A stretch of 64,000 nucleotides of DNA from an uncultured Erythrobacter sp. (GCA_947502815.1 CANNBH010000001.1:2948818-3012817), one strand, 5' to 3'; positions 29,220 through 38,592 are shown, counted from the first letter of the stretch. Notes: generated from the sequence alone by a model not told the origin. Numbers and translations are program-made.

Positions 29220-30761
29220 GTGAGGAGCAATTTTCTGACTTCTAATGATCCGTCCCTTAAGCCCGTCGGCAGCCCTCCTTCGCCCGGTTTGCTGAGCGAA
29301 GGCGATCTCAGCGAGGATCTGCGCCTGAACGTGCTCGCCAGTTTCGATGCAAACGCGCTTGCCGGAGACGAAGAGCTTGCCCGCATCACCCGTTTTGCCG
29401 CCCATTTGTGCGGCGGGGCCAGCGCCTCGGTCAGCCTCGTCGAAGCCGAACAGCAGCGCTTTATTGCGGGCACCGGTCTAACCACGGATGCAACGCCGCG
29501 CTCCACCAGCCTGTGTTCCCACGCCATGCAAGGCCGCGACATCTTCGAAGTGCTCGACGCATCGAAAGACGCCGCTTTTGCCAATTTTGATCTGGTAAAG
29601 GGCGGCGCGCATCTGCGATATTACGTGGGCGCACCGCTTATCTCTGATGAAGGCGCGGCGCTTGGTGCCTTGTGCGTTACCGGTACTGCGCCGCGCGATC
29701 AGCCGCTCAACGATCTGCAACGCGAGGGGCTGAGCGTGCTTGCCGATGCCGTGATGCGGCGTCTGCATTCTCACCGCGAAGCCAACAACGCCGTGGCCGA
29801 GTCGGAAGCGAGCGCGCAGCGGCTGCAATCCATGCTCGATAGCGTGCCAGACATCGCATGGTCAGCGGCGGCGGGATTGCAATTCGATTACTTCAACGCG
29901 CGCTTTACCGAAGTCACAGGCATGCCTGCGCCAGAGAACGCCGATGATTGGCGCGAAGTGATCCACCCAGAGGATTTCGACGCCTCATTGGTGAAACTGG
30001 AACGCGCTATGTCGACAGCCAGCCTGTTCGAAGACGAATGGCGTTTGCGATTGGCCGACAGCACGTATCGCTGGGTCATTTCACGCGCTGTGCCATCCTC
30101 TGATGACCCGGCAACCGCGCGTTGGTTTGGCACGCTTACCGATATTCATGACCGGTATGAGACGTCGCAAGACCGCGAATTGCTGGCCGGGGAATTGGCG
30201 CATCGGATCAAGAATATCTTCTCTGTGATCACAGGTCTGGTGACGCTGCATGCGCGCGAAGATCCGGCGCTGAAGCCTTTTGCAAGCACGCTGTCAGACA
30301 ACATTAACGCCCTTTCGCGGGCGCAATCCTTTGCGCTGCGTGTTGATGCACAATCAGAAAACAATCTGAAGGACTTGCTGGCCGTGTTGATGGCGCCATA
30401 CGGAGTGCCGGGTGAAAGCGCGGTCAGCATCACCGGCGATGCGGTGCAAACTGGGGCGCGGGCAGCGACGCCGCTGGCCTTGGTGTTCCATGAATTGGCG
30501 ACCAATTCGGCCAAATATGGCGCGCTGAGTGTGGCCGGTGCCAATGTTGCGATCAAAACCGTATACGCGGGCGATGATGTGCGCATCACGTGGGCCGAAA
30601 CCGGCGGGCCAAAGGCGCAGGAACCGACAAGCACCGGGTTCGGATCACGGCTCGTAAAATTGTCGATTGAGAATCAATTGGGCGGCACAATTGCCCGCGA
30701 TTGGCAGCAGAGCGGATTGACCGTCACAATGACAGTGCCGCGCGCTCGGATCGAAATGTAG
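29220..30761 (+). CDS. HWE-family sensor histidine kinase with GAF and PAS domains
   Basis: This 513-residue soluble kinase begins with a GAF-like domain (about 50-190: ARITRFAAHLCGGASASVSLVE through GAALGALCVTG). A PAS domain with the PAC motif follows (about 205-320). The HWE kinase core has phospho-acceptor His328 in ELAHRIKNIF and the N-box HELATNSAKYGAL, with a G-rich GFGSRLVKLS lid. HWE kinases are alphaproteobacterial and often feed the PhyR-EcfG general stress response or light sensing. The GAF fold lacks an obvious phytochrome cysteine. The start is GTG at 29220, decided by GGGAGGGG. No response regulator is adjacent. Confidence 0.88.
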   Translation: MRSNFLTSNDPSLKPVGSPPSPGLLSEGDLSEDLRLNVLASFDANALAGDEELARITRFAAHLCGGASASVSLVEAEQQRFIAGTGLTTDATPRSTSLCSHAMQGRDIFEVLDASKDAAFANFDLVKGGAHLRYYVGAPLISDEGAALGALCVTGTAPRDQPLNDLQREGLSVLADAVMRRLHSHREANNAVAESEASAQRLQSMLDSVPDIAWSAAAGLQFDYFNARFTEVTGMPAPENADDWREVIHPEDFDASLVKLERAMSTASLFEDEWRLRLADSTYRWVISRAVPSSDDPATARWFGTLTDIHDRYETSQDRELLAGELAHRIKNIFSVITGLVTLHAREDPALKPFASTLSDNINALSRAQSFALRVDAQSENNLKDLLAVLMAPYGVPGESAVSITGDAVQTGARAATPLALVFHELATNSAKYGALSVAGANVAIKTVYAGDDVRITWAETGGPKAQEPTSTGFGSRLVKLSIENQLGGTIARDWQQSGLTVTMTVPRARIEM

Positions 30762-30831
30762 CGCAATCTTTGCCCCGGCCCTTGGCGCGCGCGAATTTGC
30801 CTCCTAGGCTTGTGATAAGAGGGGCCAAAAA

Positions 30832-31611
30832 ATCGCATCATCATCACCAATCCTGACCTTTGAAAAGGCGGCGCGCCAATATGGCGACGTCGTCGCCGTG
30901 GGCGGCGTATCGCTTTCAATCGAAAAGGGCAGCTTTGTCGCGCTGGTGGGATCGTCGGGATCGGGCAAATCGACTTTGCTCAAAATGGTCAACACTTTGG
31001 TCGCGCCGACCGGGGGCCGGGTTCTGTTTGGCGGTGACGATGTCCTAACTCTCAATCAATCGCATTTGCGCCGACGGGTCGGATATGTGTTTCAGGGAAT
31101 CGGCCTATTCCCCCACTTCACCGTTGGAGAAAACATCGCAATTGGCCCGCGTCTGGCGGGCGAGGCATTGCCAGCGAAGCGCATTGCGGAACTTTTGACA
31201 TTGGTCGAATTGGAACCCGATATGGCAGGCCGTGCCCCCGATGAATTGTCAGGCGGCCAGCGTCAGCGGGTGGGCGTCGCGCGCGCTTTGGCCGGAGATC
31301 CAGAGCTGCTGATCATGGATGAACCGTTCGGCGCGTTGGACCCTATCACCCGCGATGCTTTGGGCACAAAGGTGCGCGAACTGCACGAAAAACTCGGCCT
31401 CACCACGATCATGGTCACGCATGATATGGCAGAGGCATTGCTGCTCGCTGACCGGGTGTTGGTGATGTCCTTTGGCGATCTTGTCGCGGATCACACACCG
31501 CGCGAATTGCTCGCCGGGCACGGGGGGGAGATCGCACAAGGCCTCGTCGCGGTGCCCCGGCAACAGGCGGAACGGCTGGCCGCGATGGAAAAGACTGAGA
31601 ACGGGCTGTGA
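30832..31611 (+). CDS. ABC ATPase of a quaternary-amine-type uptake system; apparent AUC start
   Basis: This ATPase has Walker A GSSGSGKS near residue 40, signature LSGGQRQRVG and Walker B LLIMDEPFGALD, with a short C-terminal tail. It matches OpuA/ProV/YehX-type subunits lacking the CBS domains. The conserved first strand (ILTFEKAARQYGDVVAVGG) is in frame, but no ATG, GTG or TTG lies upstream of it before a stop codon. The first usual start (GTG at 30898) would delete that strand. An AUC at 30832 sits seven bases after AAGAGGGG, an excellent ribosome-binding site. The stop overlaps the permease GTG (GTGA). Confidence 0.82.
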   Translation: MASSSPILTFEKAARQYGDVVAVGGVSLSIEKGSFVALVGSSGSGKSTLLKMVNTLVAPTGGRVLFGGDDVLTLNQSHLRRRVGYVFQGIGLFPHFTVGENIAIGPRLAGEALPAKRIAELLTLVELEPDMAGRAPDELSGGQRQRVGVARALAGDPELLIMDEPFGALDPITRDALGTKVRELHEKLGLTTIMVTHDMAEALLLADRVLVMSFGDLVADHTPRELLAGHGGEIAQGLVAVPRQQAERLAAMEKTENGL

Positions 31612-33146
31612 GCGAGATTTGGACCATCCCTTGGGGACTGGGCGACAAATTCGCTGCGCATATCGTGCTGTCAGCAAGCGCGATCGGGCTTGGCATTCTG
31701 GTCGCATTGCCGCTGGCCGTTTGGGCCAGCCGATCACCAACAGTTTCGCGCGTGGCGCTGGGCTTTGCCAGCCTTGTGCAGACGATCCCGGCGCTGGCGC
31801 TATTGGCGCTGTTTTTCCCGATCTTACTGTCTTTGCGCGCCGTGTTTGGAGAAGGTTTGCCCACGCTCGGCTTCTTACCCGCCTTGCTGGCCTTGGCGCT
31901 CTATGCCTTGCTTCCGATCCTCCGCAACGCAGTGACCGCGCAAGCCAATCTCGACCCCGGCGTGTTGGAAGCAGCAGACGGCGTGGGCATGACCAAATGG
32001 CAGAAACTCACATTGGTGGAGGCGCCCCTATCCGCGCCGTTCATCATGGCGGGCATCCGCACCGCCAGCGTGTGGACCATCGGGGCGGCAACGCTGGCAA
32101 CGACAATTGGCCAACCCAGCTTGGGCGATCCGATCTTTGCTGGTCTGCAGACGCAAAATTGGGCTTTGGTTTTGGCCGGATGCATTGCCAGCGCCGGTTT
32201 GGCGCTGGTGGTGGACGCTTTGCTGGGGCTGGTGGAGCGCGGCTTTGCCAATCGCAAAAGATGGCAGTCAGCGCTTGGCTTTGCGGCGGTCGCCTTAGGC
32301 CTCAGCGCGGCGCTCTTTTACCAATCGGGCGGCGATGACGATGACACGATCATCATCGCATCAAAGCAATTCTCAGAGCAATATATCCTCGCCCAATTGA
32401 TCGGATCTCAGCTGGAGGCCGCCGGATACACCGTCGAATATCGCGACGGATTGGGATCGGCGGTGGTTCACAGCGCGGTCGCATCCTCCAGCATCGACAT
32501 CTCAGTCGATTACACCGGCACCATCTGGACCAATGAATTGGGCCGAACAGACAATCCGGGTCGCGAGGCTATGTATGGCACCATTGTCGAATGGGAGCGC
32601 GAAAACACCGGCGTGCGCGTGCTGGGCCGGTTGGGGTTTGAAAACGCCTATGCCTTTGCCATGCGCGAAGATCGCGCGGCGGAATTGGGCGTCACCACGC
32701 TCGATGAATTGGTCCGGTTCGGGCCTAGTTTGACCGTCGGCGGCGATCCTGAATTTTTTGAACGACCTGAATGGATCGCTGTGCGCGAGGCCTATGGAAT
32801 GCGGTTTGGAGAAACGCGCAATTTCTCGCCCACCTTTATGTACAATGCGCTGCGTTCAGGAGAGGCCGATGTGATCAGCGCCTATACGTCTGACGGGCGG
32901 ATCGCGGCGGATCGGTTGGTCGTGCTCGAAGATCCGCGCGGCGCTTTGCCAAGTTATGACGCGATGCTGATGATGTCGCCGCGCATCGCCGAAGACGAAG
33001 CCATTGCCCGCGCTTTGGAGCCGTTGATCGGAGCGATCAGCGTTGAGGCCATGCGAGAGGCAAACTTCGCCGTGGACCGCGAAGGCGAAGGTAAGCTCAG
33101 CCCGAAAGACGCCGCCGCGCAATTGGCGCAAACCATCGGTCTTTAA
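31608..33146 (+). CDS. Fused permease and substrate-binding protein, quaternary-amine-type ABC importer
   Basis: The 512-residue fusion has an N-terminal OpuBB/ProW-like permease (residues 1-215) with EAA-loop DPGVLEAADGVGMTKWQKLTLVEAPL. A further membrane span near 225-243 follows. The C-terminal OpuAC-like binding domain (about 250-512) begins IIIASKQFSEQYILAQL and contains SSIDISVDYTGTIW. Fusions of this kind (OpuBB-BC, EgtU type) import choline, glycine betaine, carnitine or ergothioneine. The binding domain is placed outside the cell membrane by the extra span. The start GTG overlaps the ATPase gene. The stop abuts the convergent DUF2147 gene with no spacer. Confidence 0.87.
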   Translation: MSEIWTIPWGLGDKFAAHIVLSASAIGLGILVALPLAVWASRSPTVSRVALGFASLVQTIPALALLALFFPILLSLRAVFGEGLPTLGFLPALLALALYALLPILRNAVTAQANLDPGVLEAADGVGMTKWQKLTLVEAPLSAPFIMAGIRTASVWTIGAATLATTIGQPSLGDPIFAGLQTQNWALVLAGCIASAGLALVVDALLGLVERGFANRKRWQSALGFAAVALGLSAALFYQSGGDDDDTIIIASKQFSEQYILAQLIGSQLEAAGYTVEYRDGLGSAVVHSAVASSSIDISVDYTGTIWTNELGRTDNPGREAMYGTIVEWERENTGVRVLGRLGFENAYAFAMREDRAAELGVTTLDELVRFGPSLTVGGDPEFFERPEWIAVREAYGMRFGETRNFSPTFMYNALRSGEADVISAYTSDGRIAADRLVVLEDPRGALPSYDAMLMMSPRIAEDEAIARALEPLIGAISVEAMREANFAVDREGEGKLSPKDAAAQLAQTIGL

Positions 33147-33578
33147 TCAGCGCGCGCGCCGCCAGATTTGCGCCTGACAAAACGGGCCGATGCACCCGCG
33201 CACTTCGAGTGTGTTGGGCCCCGTGCGGCGAATGACCGAACGGTATGTCTTCCCGGTGTTTGGATCATAGATACGCCCACGCCACAAATCGGCTTCTTCT
33301 GCGAATTGCGTTAGGATCGGCAGGCCGAGCAGGCGGCGGTTTTTGAGGCTGTCATCTGGATTGTAGATGTCGCGCTGATCCTGACCATCGGGCGGTGTGA
33401 TCAAAAACTGCGCAATCGTGCCGCAGGTTGTGCTGCCGCAGCGTTTTATTTCAACCACAGCATCGCGGTCTTCGGTGATCCATCGGCCCGCAATCGCTTC
33501 GGCCGCCGCCGCTGGCGCGGCCGTCATGATAAAGGCCGCAACCGCCGTAACAAAGCCTAAGACTATCCGCGCAAGCAT
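33147..33578 (-). CDS. DUF2147 exported protein
   Basis: This 143-residue protein has a signal peptide (about 1-26, ending AAAAE) and a DUF2147 domain. Visible features are AGRWITEDRDAVVEIKRCGSTTCG near the mature start, the central W-R-G-R-I-Y-D-P-N-T-G-K-T-Y, and the closing L-E-V-R-G-C-I-G-P-F-C-Q-A-Q-I-W-R-R. Four cysteines probably form two disulfides. DUF2147 is a small periplasmic beta-barrel of unknown function, commonly seen in sphingomonads and some pathogens. The ATG at 33578 follows AGGAGA, which decides it. Confidence 0.85.
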   Translation of the reverse strand: MLARIVLGFVTAVAAFIMTAAPAAAAEAIAGRWITEDRDAVVEIKRCGSTTCGTIAQFLITPPDGQDQRDIYNPDDSLKNRRLLGLPILTQFAEEADLWRGRIYDPNTGKTYRSVIRRTGPNTLEVRGCIGPFCQAQIWRRAR

Positions 33579-33637
33579 AGTGATCTCCTGTTCTCCCAAC
33601 CTCTATACGGCAAAAACAGCGCGGCGGTTACATTCCT

Positions 33638-35821
33638 TTAGTCAAAGCCAACGCCAATCGGCCACCGCCGTCCGCATACACCCAACACTTTGAACAAGAG
33701 ACCCATCTGCCCATCATCGACCAGCCTGTCATATTGGCGTTTCAACTTGTCCACTTCGGCCGGGTTCTTGCGCTGCAGCGCTTCGTGCCGGACATCGATA
33801 CCCATCTGCCTGAGCCATTCGCCCTGCATTTGCAGACCCATCACTTCCGCGCCGTTTTTCTCAGCGACATCTTTAAGCAGTTCGAAATCCACATGGGCAG
33901 TCAAATCCGCCTCGCCCGGATGGGTTAACACATCGACTTTCTCATGCTCACGGATGGCCTGCAATGTGGACCCGGCGCGCAGTTCAAACGAACCGTAATC
34001 GATGATGAGAGCGGCCCCGCCTTGCTCTTTTAGCCGTTGAGCGATTTCGGTCATCACCGCGCTGGCTGCTGCGCTGGTTTCGATCATTGTGCCTTGGCTC
34101 GCGCTCTTCCAGCTTTTGGGCACAATCGTGTCCATCGGCTTGTCGCCGGCAACAAAGACCAGCTCATCGCCTTCCAAGCCGACCATCCGTTCGTGCCAGC
34201 CGTTGGCAGAGCGGATGAGCTGATGGATCGGAAGAGCATCGAAAAACTCATTGCCAACAATCAAGAGCGGCGCGTCTGTGGGCAATGTTGAAAGATCGTC
34301 GTGATGGATCACATCAGGGAACGCTTCTTTCTGAATTTTGCGAAGAGCGGGCGATGTTTCAACAAAGTGAACTTGCGGATCGAATTCATAGCGCTTGGCG
34401 GTTCGCAAAGCGTCACTGGCCAAGGTTCCCCTGCCTGGCCCCAGTTCCACATAATGGATCCGTTTGCGCGCGCCCATGCGGACCCATAGATCGGCAAACC
34501 AAAGCCCAATGAGCTCGCCAAACATTTGGCTGACTTCGGGTGCTGTGATGAAATCGCCTTCTTCGCCTAAAGGATCGCGGCTCGTGTAATACCGTGCGTT
34601 GCTCTCGGCCATAAAGTGGGCGAGGCTGATCGGGCCGGTTTCGCGGATGAGACGGCGAAACGTCTTGCCCAGATCGCGGGCCTTGTCCGCAGCGGCTTTC
34701 GCGGCTCCGGCCTCTGCCTCCTTTTCGGCCTTGGCCTTGGCAACCGCGGCGGCCTTCTCTTCGGCCTCTGCTTCTTTGGCCTTTTTGTCTGCTTTTGCAG
34801 CAGCGGCGGCCAATGCGGCGGCTTCCTTCTTCGCCTTTTCTTGCGCGGCCTTTTCTTCGGCCGCTTTCTTTTCGGCAGCGACTTTCTCGGCGGCAAGTTT
34901 GGCGGCCTTCTCAGCCTTAGCCTTGGCGGCAGCTTCGGCTTTGGTCTTGGCTTCTGCCTCTTTTTTGGCTTTGGCTTCTGCTGCAGCCATTGCCGCCGCT
35001 TGTTTTGCGGCCTGATCTTTGGCCTTTTTCTCCGCAGCGGCTTTGGCTTCCGCTTCTTTCTTTGCCTTCGCTTCGGCAAGCGCTTTGGCTTTTGCCTCGG
35101 CTCGGGCCTTGGCCTCGGCTTCTTTCTTCGCTTTTGCTTCCGCCTTGGCTTTTGCCTCTTCTGCCTTGCGCGCCTTTTCCGCGGCGATGGCTTTCGCCTT
35201 TTCTTCTGCTTCGCGCTGGGCTGCCTCTGCTGCCTTCGCCTCTGCCTCTGCCTCTGCCTTTGCTTTGGCCTCCGCTTCACGGCGAGCCTTTTCTTCGGCC
35301 TCGCGCTTGGCCTTTGCCTTGGCTTCTTCCTCGGCTTTGGCTTTCGCAGCCGCCTCGGCCGCAATTCGCGCTTCTTCTTCTGCCTTCGCCTTAGCTTCTG
35401 CATCGGCCTTGGCTTTCGCCTCTGCTCGCGCCTGTGCGGCCTTGCGTGCTTCGGCTTCTTCGCGGGCGCGTTCTTCGGCTTCCGCTTTGGCCTTCGCCTC
35501 AGCCGCTGCTCTTGCTTCTGCTTTGGCTTTCGCGGCCGCCTCTGCAGCGGCAGCCTTTTCGGCTGCTTCCTGCGCAGATTTTCTGGCGCCAGATTTGCTG
35601 GAGCGTTTGGACTTTGGCGATGCCGCATCAGACGCAACATCATGCGCCGGCACCTCAATTACGGTCCCGTCTACTGCGACTAAGCGAAGAACAGTGCACC
35701 GCGATGGGCGCAGCGTAATCGTGCCTAGGCTGGGACTGTTGTCCCCGTTCCCACGGGTTTCCGAGTCACGGCGTAAATCGTGACAATCAATCCAGTCAAG
35801 ATCAGCGGTATTGATAGCCAT
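33638..35821 (-). CDS. MidA/NDUFAF7-like methyltransferase with a long Ala/Lys/Glu helical N-terminus
   Basis: The C-terminal 345 residues (from about 381) are a SAM-dependent methyltransferase of the MidA/NDUFAF7 family. They show ETGPISLAHFMAESNARYY, the SAM loop VELGPGRGTLASD, and IVGNEFFDALPIHQL. NDUFAF7 methylates an arginine of a complex I subunit. Ahead of it, residues about 83-380 are almost only Ala, Lys and Glu in short periodic units (AKAKAEAE type), like TolA or a single alpha-helix. The frame is unbroken, and no canonical start lies near the methyltransferase. The true start is uncertain: ATG at 35821 overlaps lgt by 97 bases, and GTG at 35653 avoids it. Normal family length is about 350. 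Confidence 0.78.
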   Translation of the reverse strand: MAINTADLDWIDCHDLRRDSETRGNGDNSPSLGTITLRPSRCTVLRLVAVDGTVIEVPAHDVASDAASPKSKRSSKSGARKSAQEAAEKAAAAEAAAKAKAEARAAAEAKAKAEAEERAREEAEARKAAQARAEAKAKADAEAKAKAEEEARIAAEAAAKAKAEEEAKAKAKREAEEKARREAEAKAKAEAEAEAKAAEAAQREAEEKAKAIAAEKARKAEEAKAKAEAKAKKEAEAKARAEAKAKALAEAKAKKEAEAKAAAEKKAKDQAAKQAAAMAAAEAKAKKEAEAKTKAEAAAKAKAEKAAKLAAEKVAAEKKAAEEKAAQEKAKKEAAALAAAAAKADKKAKEAEAEEKAAAVAKAKAEKEAEAGAAKAAADKARDLGKTFRRLIRETGPISLAHFMAESNARYYTSRDPLGEEGDFITAPEVSQMFGELIGLWFADLWVRMGARKRIHYVELGPGRGTLASDALRTAKRYEFDPQVHFVETSPALRKIQKEAFPDVIHHDDLSTLPTDAPLLIVGNEFFDALPIHQLIRSANGWHERMVGLEGDELVFVAGDKPMDTIVPKSWKSASQGTMIETSAAASAVMTEIAQRLKEQGGAALIIDYGSFELRAGSTLQAIREHEKVDVLTHPGEADLTAHVDFELLKDVAEKNGAEVMGLQMQGEWLRQMGIDVRHEALQRKNPAEVDKLKRQYDRLVDDGQMGLLFKVLGVCGRRWPIGVGFD

Positions 35822-36633
35822 TGTCCCATCGACAGTCCGGTTTCAGTGACCAGATATGCAAGTTGTGTATCAGGTTCGCGGAAAAATTCGTTAACGAACC
35901 GAGCGATCCCCATGCCGAGTGTGAAAATTCCCACCAGCATGCCGGGGCGATACCGCGCCTTTGTCTTCCAGAAAAGTAGCAACAAGATCACCAAGAGCAA
36001 AAGCCCTTCGAGGCCTGCCTGATACAGCTGGCTGGGGTGGCGCACAATTTCGCCAGCACGGTCATCTGGGAATATCATTCCCCATGGCACGTCGGTTGCG
36101 CGGCCCCACAATTCGCCATTGTTGAAATTGGCAAGGCGCCCAAGCAACATGCCCAAAGGCACATTCACCGCAATAAAATCGCACACGCGCAGAAACGACA
36201 GCTTGCCGCGCACCGCGACCCAGCCAATTGCGGCCAAAACGCCCAGAACGCCGCCATGGAATGACATGCCGCCATCCCACAGGCGCAGCAATTTCCAGCT
36301 GATGAATCCATCGCCGGAAAAATCGGTGAACGCGCTGGGAATGCCTGTGTCACCGCCGGTGTAGAACAAGGCATAACCAAGCCGTCCGCCCAGAATCACG
36401 CCCAATGTGCAATAGAAAAACAGATCATCCGCATGCCGCTGTGCCATGGGCGCGCCGGCCGTTTTGATCATCTTGCTGAGGTGCCAATAGGCGAACATCA
36501 CCCCGATCAGATAGGCGAGCGAGTAATATCTCAGCTGAAAGCTGCCGATTTCAAACAGATGCGGGCTTAAACCCAGATCGGACCAATAGATGGGATCGAC
36601 GGCTCCGCCGCTTGCAGCAAGTAGTGACAGCAC
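35725..36633 (-). CDS. lgt: Prolipoprotein diacylglyceryl transferase
   Basis: This inner-membrane enzyme transfers diacylglycerol from phosphatidylglycerol to the lipobox cysteine, the first lipoprotein-modification step. The 302-residue protein has seven hydrophobic segments. Signatures are YYSLAYLIGVMFAYW, GGRLGYALFY, GGMSFHGGVLG and GRLANFNNGELWGR, the last being the Lgt signature. The YceI-like protein at 11074, with lipobox LAAC, would be a substrate. The start is GTG at 36633 with AGAGG upstream. The methyltransferase gene follows in the same orientation, the usual sphingomonad order. Confidence 0.95.
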   Translation of the reverse strand: MLSLLAASGGAVDPIYWSDLGLSPHLFEIGSFQLRYYSLAYLIGVMFAYWHLSKMIKTAGAPMAQRHADDLFFYCTLGVILGGRLGYALFYTGGDTGIPSAFTDFSGDGFISWKLLRLWDGGMSFHGGVLGVLAAIGWVAVRGKLSFLRVCDFIAVNVPLGMLLGRLANFNNGELWGRATDVPWGMIFPDDRAGEIVRHPSQLYQAGLEGLLLLVILLLLFWKTKARYRPGMLVGIFTLGMGIARFVNEFFREPDTQLAYLVTETGLSMGQWLSIPLILTGLIVTIYAVTRKPVGTGTTVPA

Positions 36634-36843
36634 GGATGGAACCTCTTAGTAGACAATTGGGTTAACACAGCAGGCATAACAGCGCCCGTCACTCTGTGCC
36701 ATTTTCAGCCCTGCTCTTGGCACAGCAGAGACGTGGGGGAAACCCTCGCTGGTGACCAAAGATTTTTGAGCTGCCGCTGCCTAAGCGGTGAATGTGATGA
36801 CAATGCCGCAAACAATGCGGCGCCTTTAAGGAGAGAGAACCGC

Positions 36844-38562
36844 ATGCCAAGCCAGTTGGATAATGCGCTTGAAGCGATCATGGTCGAAATGACCAAAGAA
36901 GGTCAGCCATTCCATACAACCCCTGTCGAAATCGGCGGTGTGGAAATGCCGGCATTCACGGTCGCTCCTCCTACCCTTGCGCATTATTTCGCGCATTTCT
37001 GCAACGAGCATAAGGATGTGCCGTTCATCGTCGATGGCGATATCCGCATGACCTTCGGCGAAACCTATGCCGCCGCAATGTGCGTGGCAGAAGGATTGGC
37101 CACCAAACATGGCGTGCAAAAGGGCGACCGGATTGGGATCGCCGCGCGCAATTCCGCCAACTGGATGATCGCCTATATGGGCATTGCCATGGCGGGTGGC
37201 TGCGTCACGTTGCTCAATGGCTTTTGGTCAGGCGATGAGCTCGCTTACGGCATCCGCCTTGCCGAATGTTCGATTGTCATAGCCGATGCAGGCCGGGCCA
37301 AGCGGCTCGAGGGAACCGAGCATTCCGCCAAATTGGTGATGATTGAGCACAACGCTCCCTCCGAAGGGCTCGCACAGATATGGGCTGCGCCTGCCGATCA
37401 AGCGAGCAGCGTGGCGATGCAGATGCTGGGCCAACTGACCGCTGATGATCTGTCGACCATCCTCTACACCTCTGGGTCCACTGGTCAGTCAAAAGGTGCC
37501 TATTCCGATCACCGGGGCGTTGTCGCTGGTGTGATGAATTATGTCGCCCAAAGCGCGATGGCGAAAGTCCTGCTGGAAAGCCAAGGCCAAGACGTCAGCG
37601 CCCAGCCATGCGCGTTGGTCGCTGTGCCTTTGTTCCATGTGACCGGCGAAGTTCCGTTGTTCCTTCAATCCTATGCCATCGCGCGCAAATTGGTGTTGAT
37701 GCCCAAATGGGACGGACGCGAGGCGCTGCGTTTGATGGATCAGGAAAAGGTCACCTATTTCGTCGGCGTGCCGCTGATGAGCTATGAAATGGCCACGCAC
37801 CCAGACCGCGATCAATTTGATCTGTCGGCATGCAAAAGCTTCGCCGCAGGCGGCGCACCGCGCCCGGTGGAACATGTCACGAAGATCAAAGAGGCGTTTC
37901 CCGGCGGCTTCCCGCTATTGGGATACGGCCTCACCGAAACCAACGCGGTTGGGTGCGGGAATTTCAATGAAAACTACCTCGCCAAACCCGGTTCAACCGG
38001 CAAGGCGTCGCTGCCATTGGTCGATCTCGCTATCCTTGACGATGACGGTAAAGCGGTTGCGCAGGGCGGCGTGGGCGAAGTTTGCATCCGCTCGGTCGCC
38101 AATTTTCGCGGCTATTGGAACAACGAAGAGGCGACCAATAAAGCCTTCACCGATGATCAATATTTCCGCACAGGCGATTTGGGCTACCTCGACGAAGACG
38201 GTTATCTGTTCATCGTAGACCGCAAGAAAGACATCATCATTCGCGGCGGTGAAAACATCACCTGCATCGAAGTGGAAGACGCGATCTACGCCAATGATGA
38301 CATCGCCGAATGTTCGGTCTTTGGCCTGCCAGATGAACGGATGGGCGAGGTCCCAGCTGCGATTTTCCGCGTCAAAAATGGCCGGGATGCTATGACGGGT
38401 GCGCAGTTACGCGAATTCCTGTTGTCACGGATCGCCCCGTTCAAGGTTCCTTTGGAAGAGCATATCTGGGTGACGGATGAGGTGCTTCCGCGCCTAGGCA
38501 CGCAGAAAATCGACAAAAAGAGCCTGCGCGAGCAATATACGAAACTGATCGCCGCCGCGTAA
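36844..38562 (+). CDS. AMP-forming acyl-CoA synthetase
   Basis: This 572-residue class I adenylate-forming ligase has the ATP motif LYTSGSTGQSKGAYSDH near residue 215, the Y-G-L-T-E-T motif near 365, and RTGDLGYLDEDGYLFIVDRKKDII near 455. The terminal catalytic lysine is in LGTQKIDKKSLRE. The N-terminus resembles fatty-acyl- and steroid-CoA ligases. The ATG at 36844 is preceded by AAGGAGAG. It is 30 bases upstream of glnD in the same direction; this pairing is more likely positional than functional. It shares only the superfamily fold with the ligase at 16158. Confidence 0.9.
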   Translation: MPSQLDNALEAIMVEMTKEGQPFHTTPVEIGGVEMPAFTVAPPTLAHYFAHFCNEHKDVPFIVDGDIRMTFGETYAAAMCVAEGLATKHGVQKGDRIGIAARNSANWMIAYMGIAMAGGCVTLLNGFWSGDELAYGIRLAECSIVIADAGRAKRLEGTEHSAKLVMIEHNAPSEGLAQIWAAPADQASSVAMQMLGQLTADDLSTILYTSGSTGQSKGAYSDHRGVVAGVMNYVAQSAMAKVLLESQGQDVSAQPCALVAVPLFHVTGEVPLFLQSYAIARKLVLMPKWDGREALRLMDQEKVTYFVGVPLMSYEMATHPDRDQFDLSACKSFAAGGAPRPVEHVTKIKEAFPGGFPLLGYGLTETNAVGCGNFNENYLAKPGSTGKASLPLVDLAILDDDGKAVAQGGVGEVCIRSVANFRGYWNNEEATNKAFTDDQYFRTGDLGYLDEDGYLFIVDRKKDIIIRGGENITCIEVEDAIYANDDIAECSVFGLPDERMGEVPAAIFRVKNGRDAMTGAQLREFLLSRIAPFKVPLEEHIWVTDEVLPRLGTQKIDKKSLREQYTKLIAAA

Positions 38563-38592
38563 GCATCGGCCTATTTAAGATGGAGAAACGCA

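Noticed and set aside
34567..35783. Several long ORFs on both strands inside the Ala/Lys/Glu region (for example 34616-35683 plus and 34567-35658 minus)
   Set aside because: They are reading-frame shadows of one low-complexity repeat whose codons avoid stops in other frames. The Arg/Pro/Lys-only or Phe/Gly/Leu-only compositions have no domain features.
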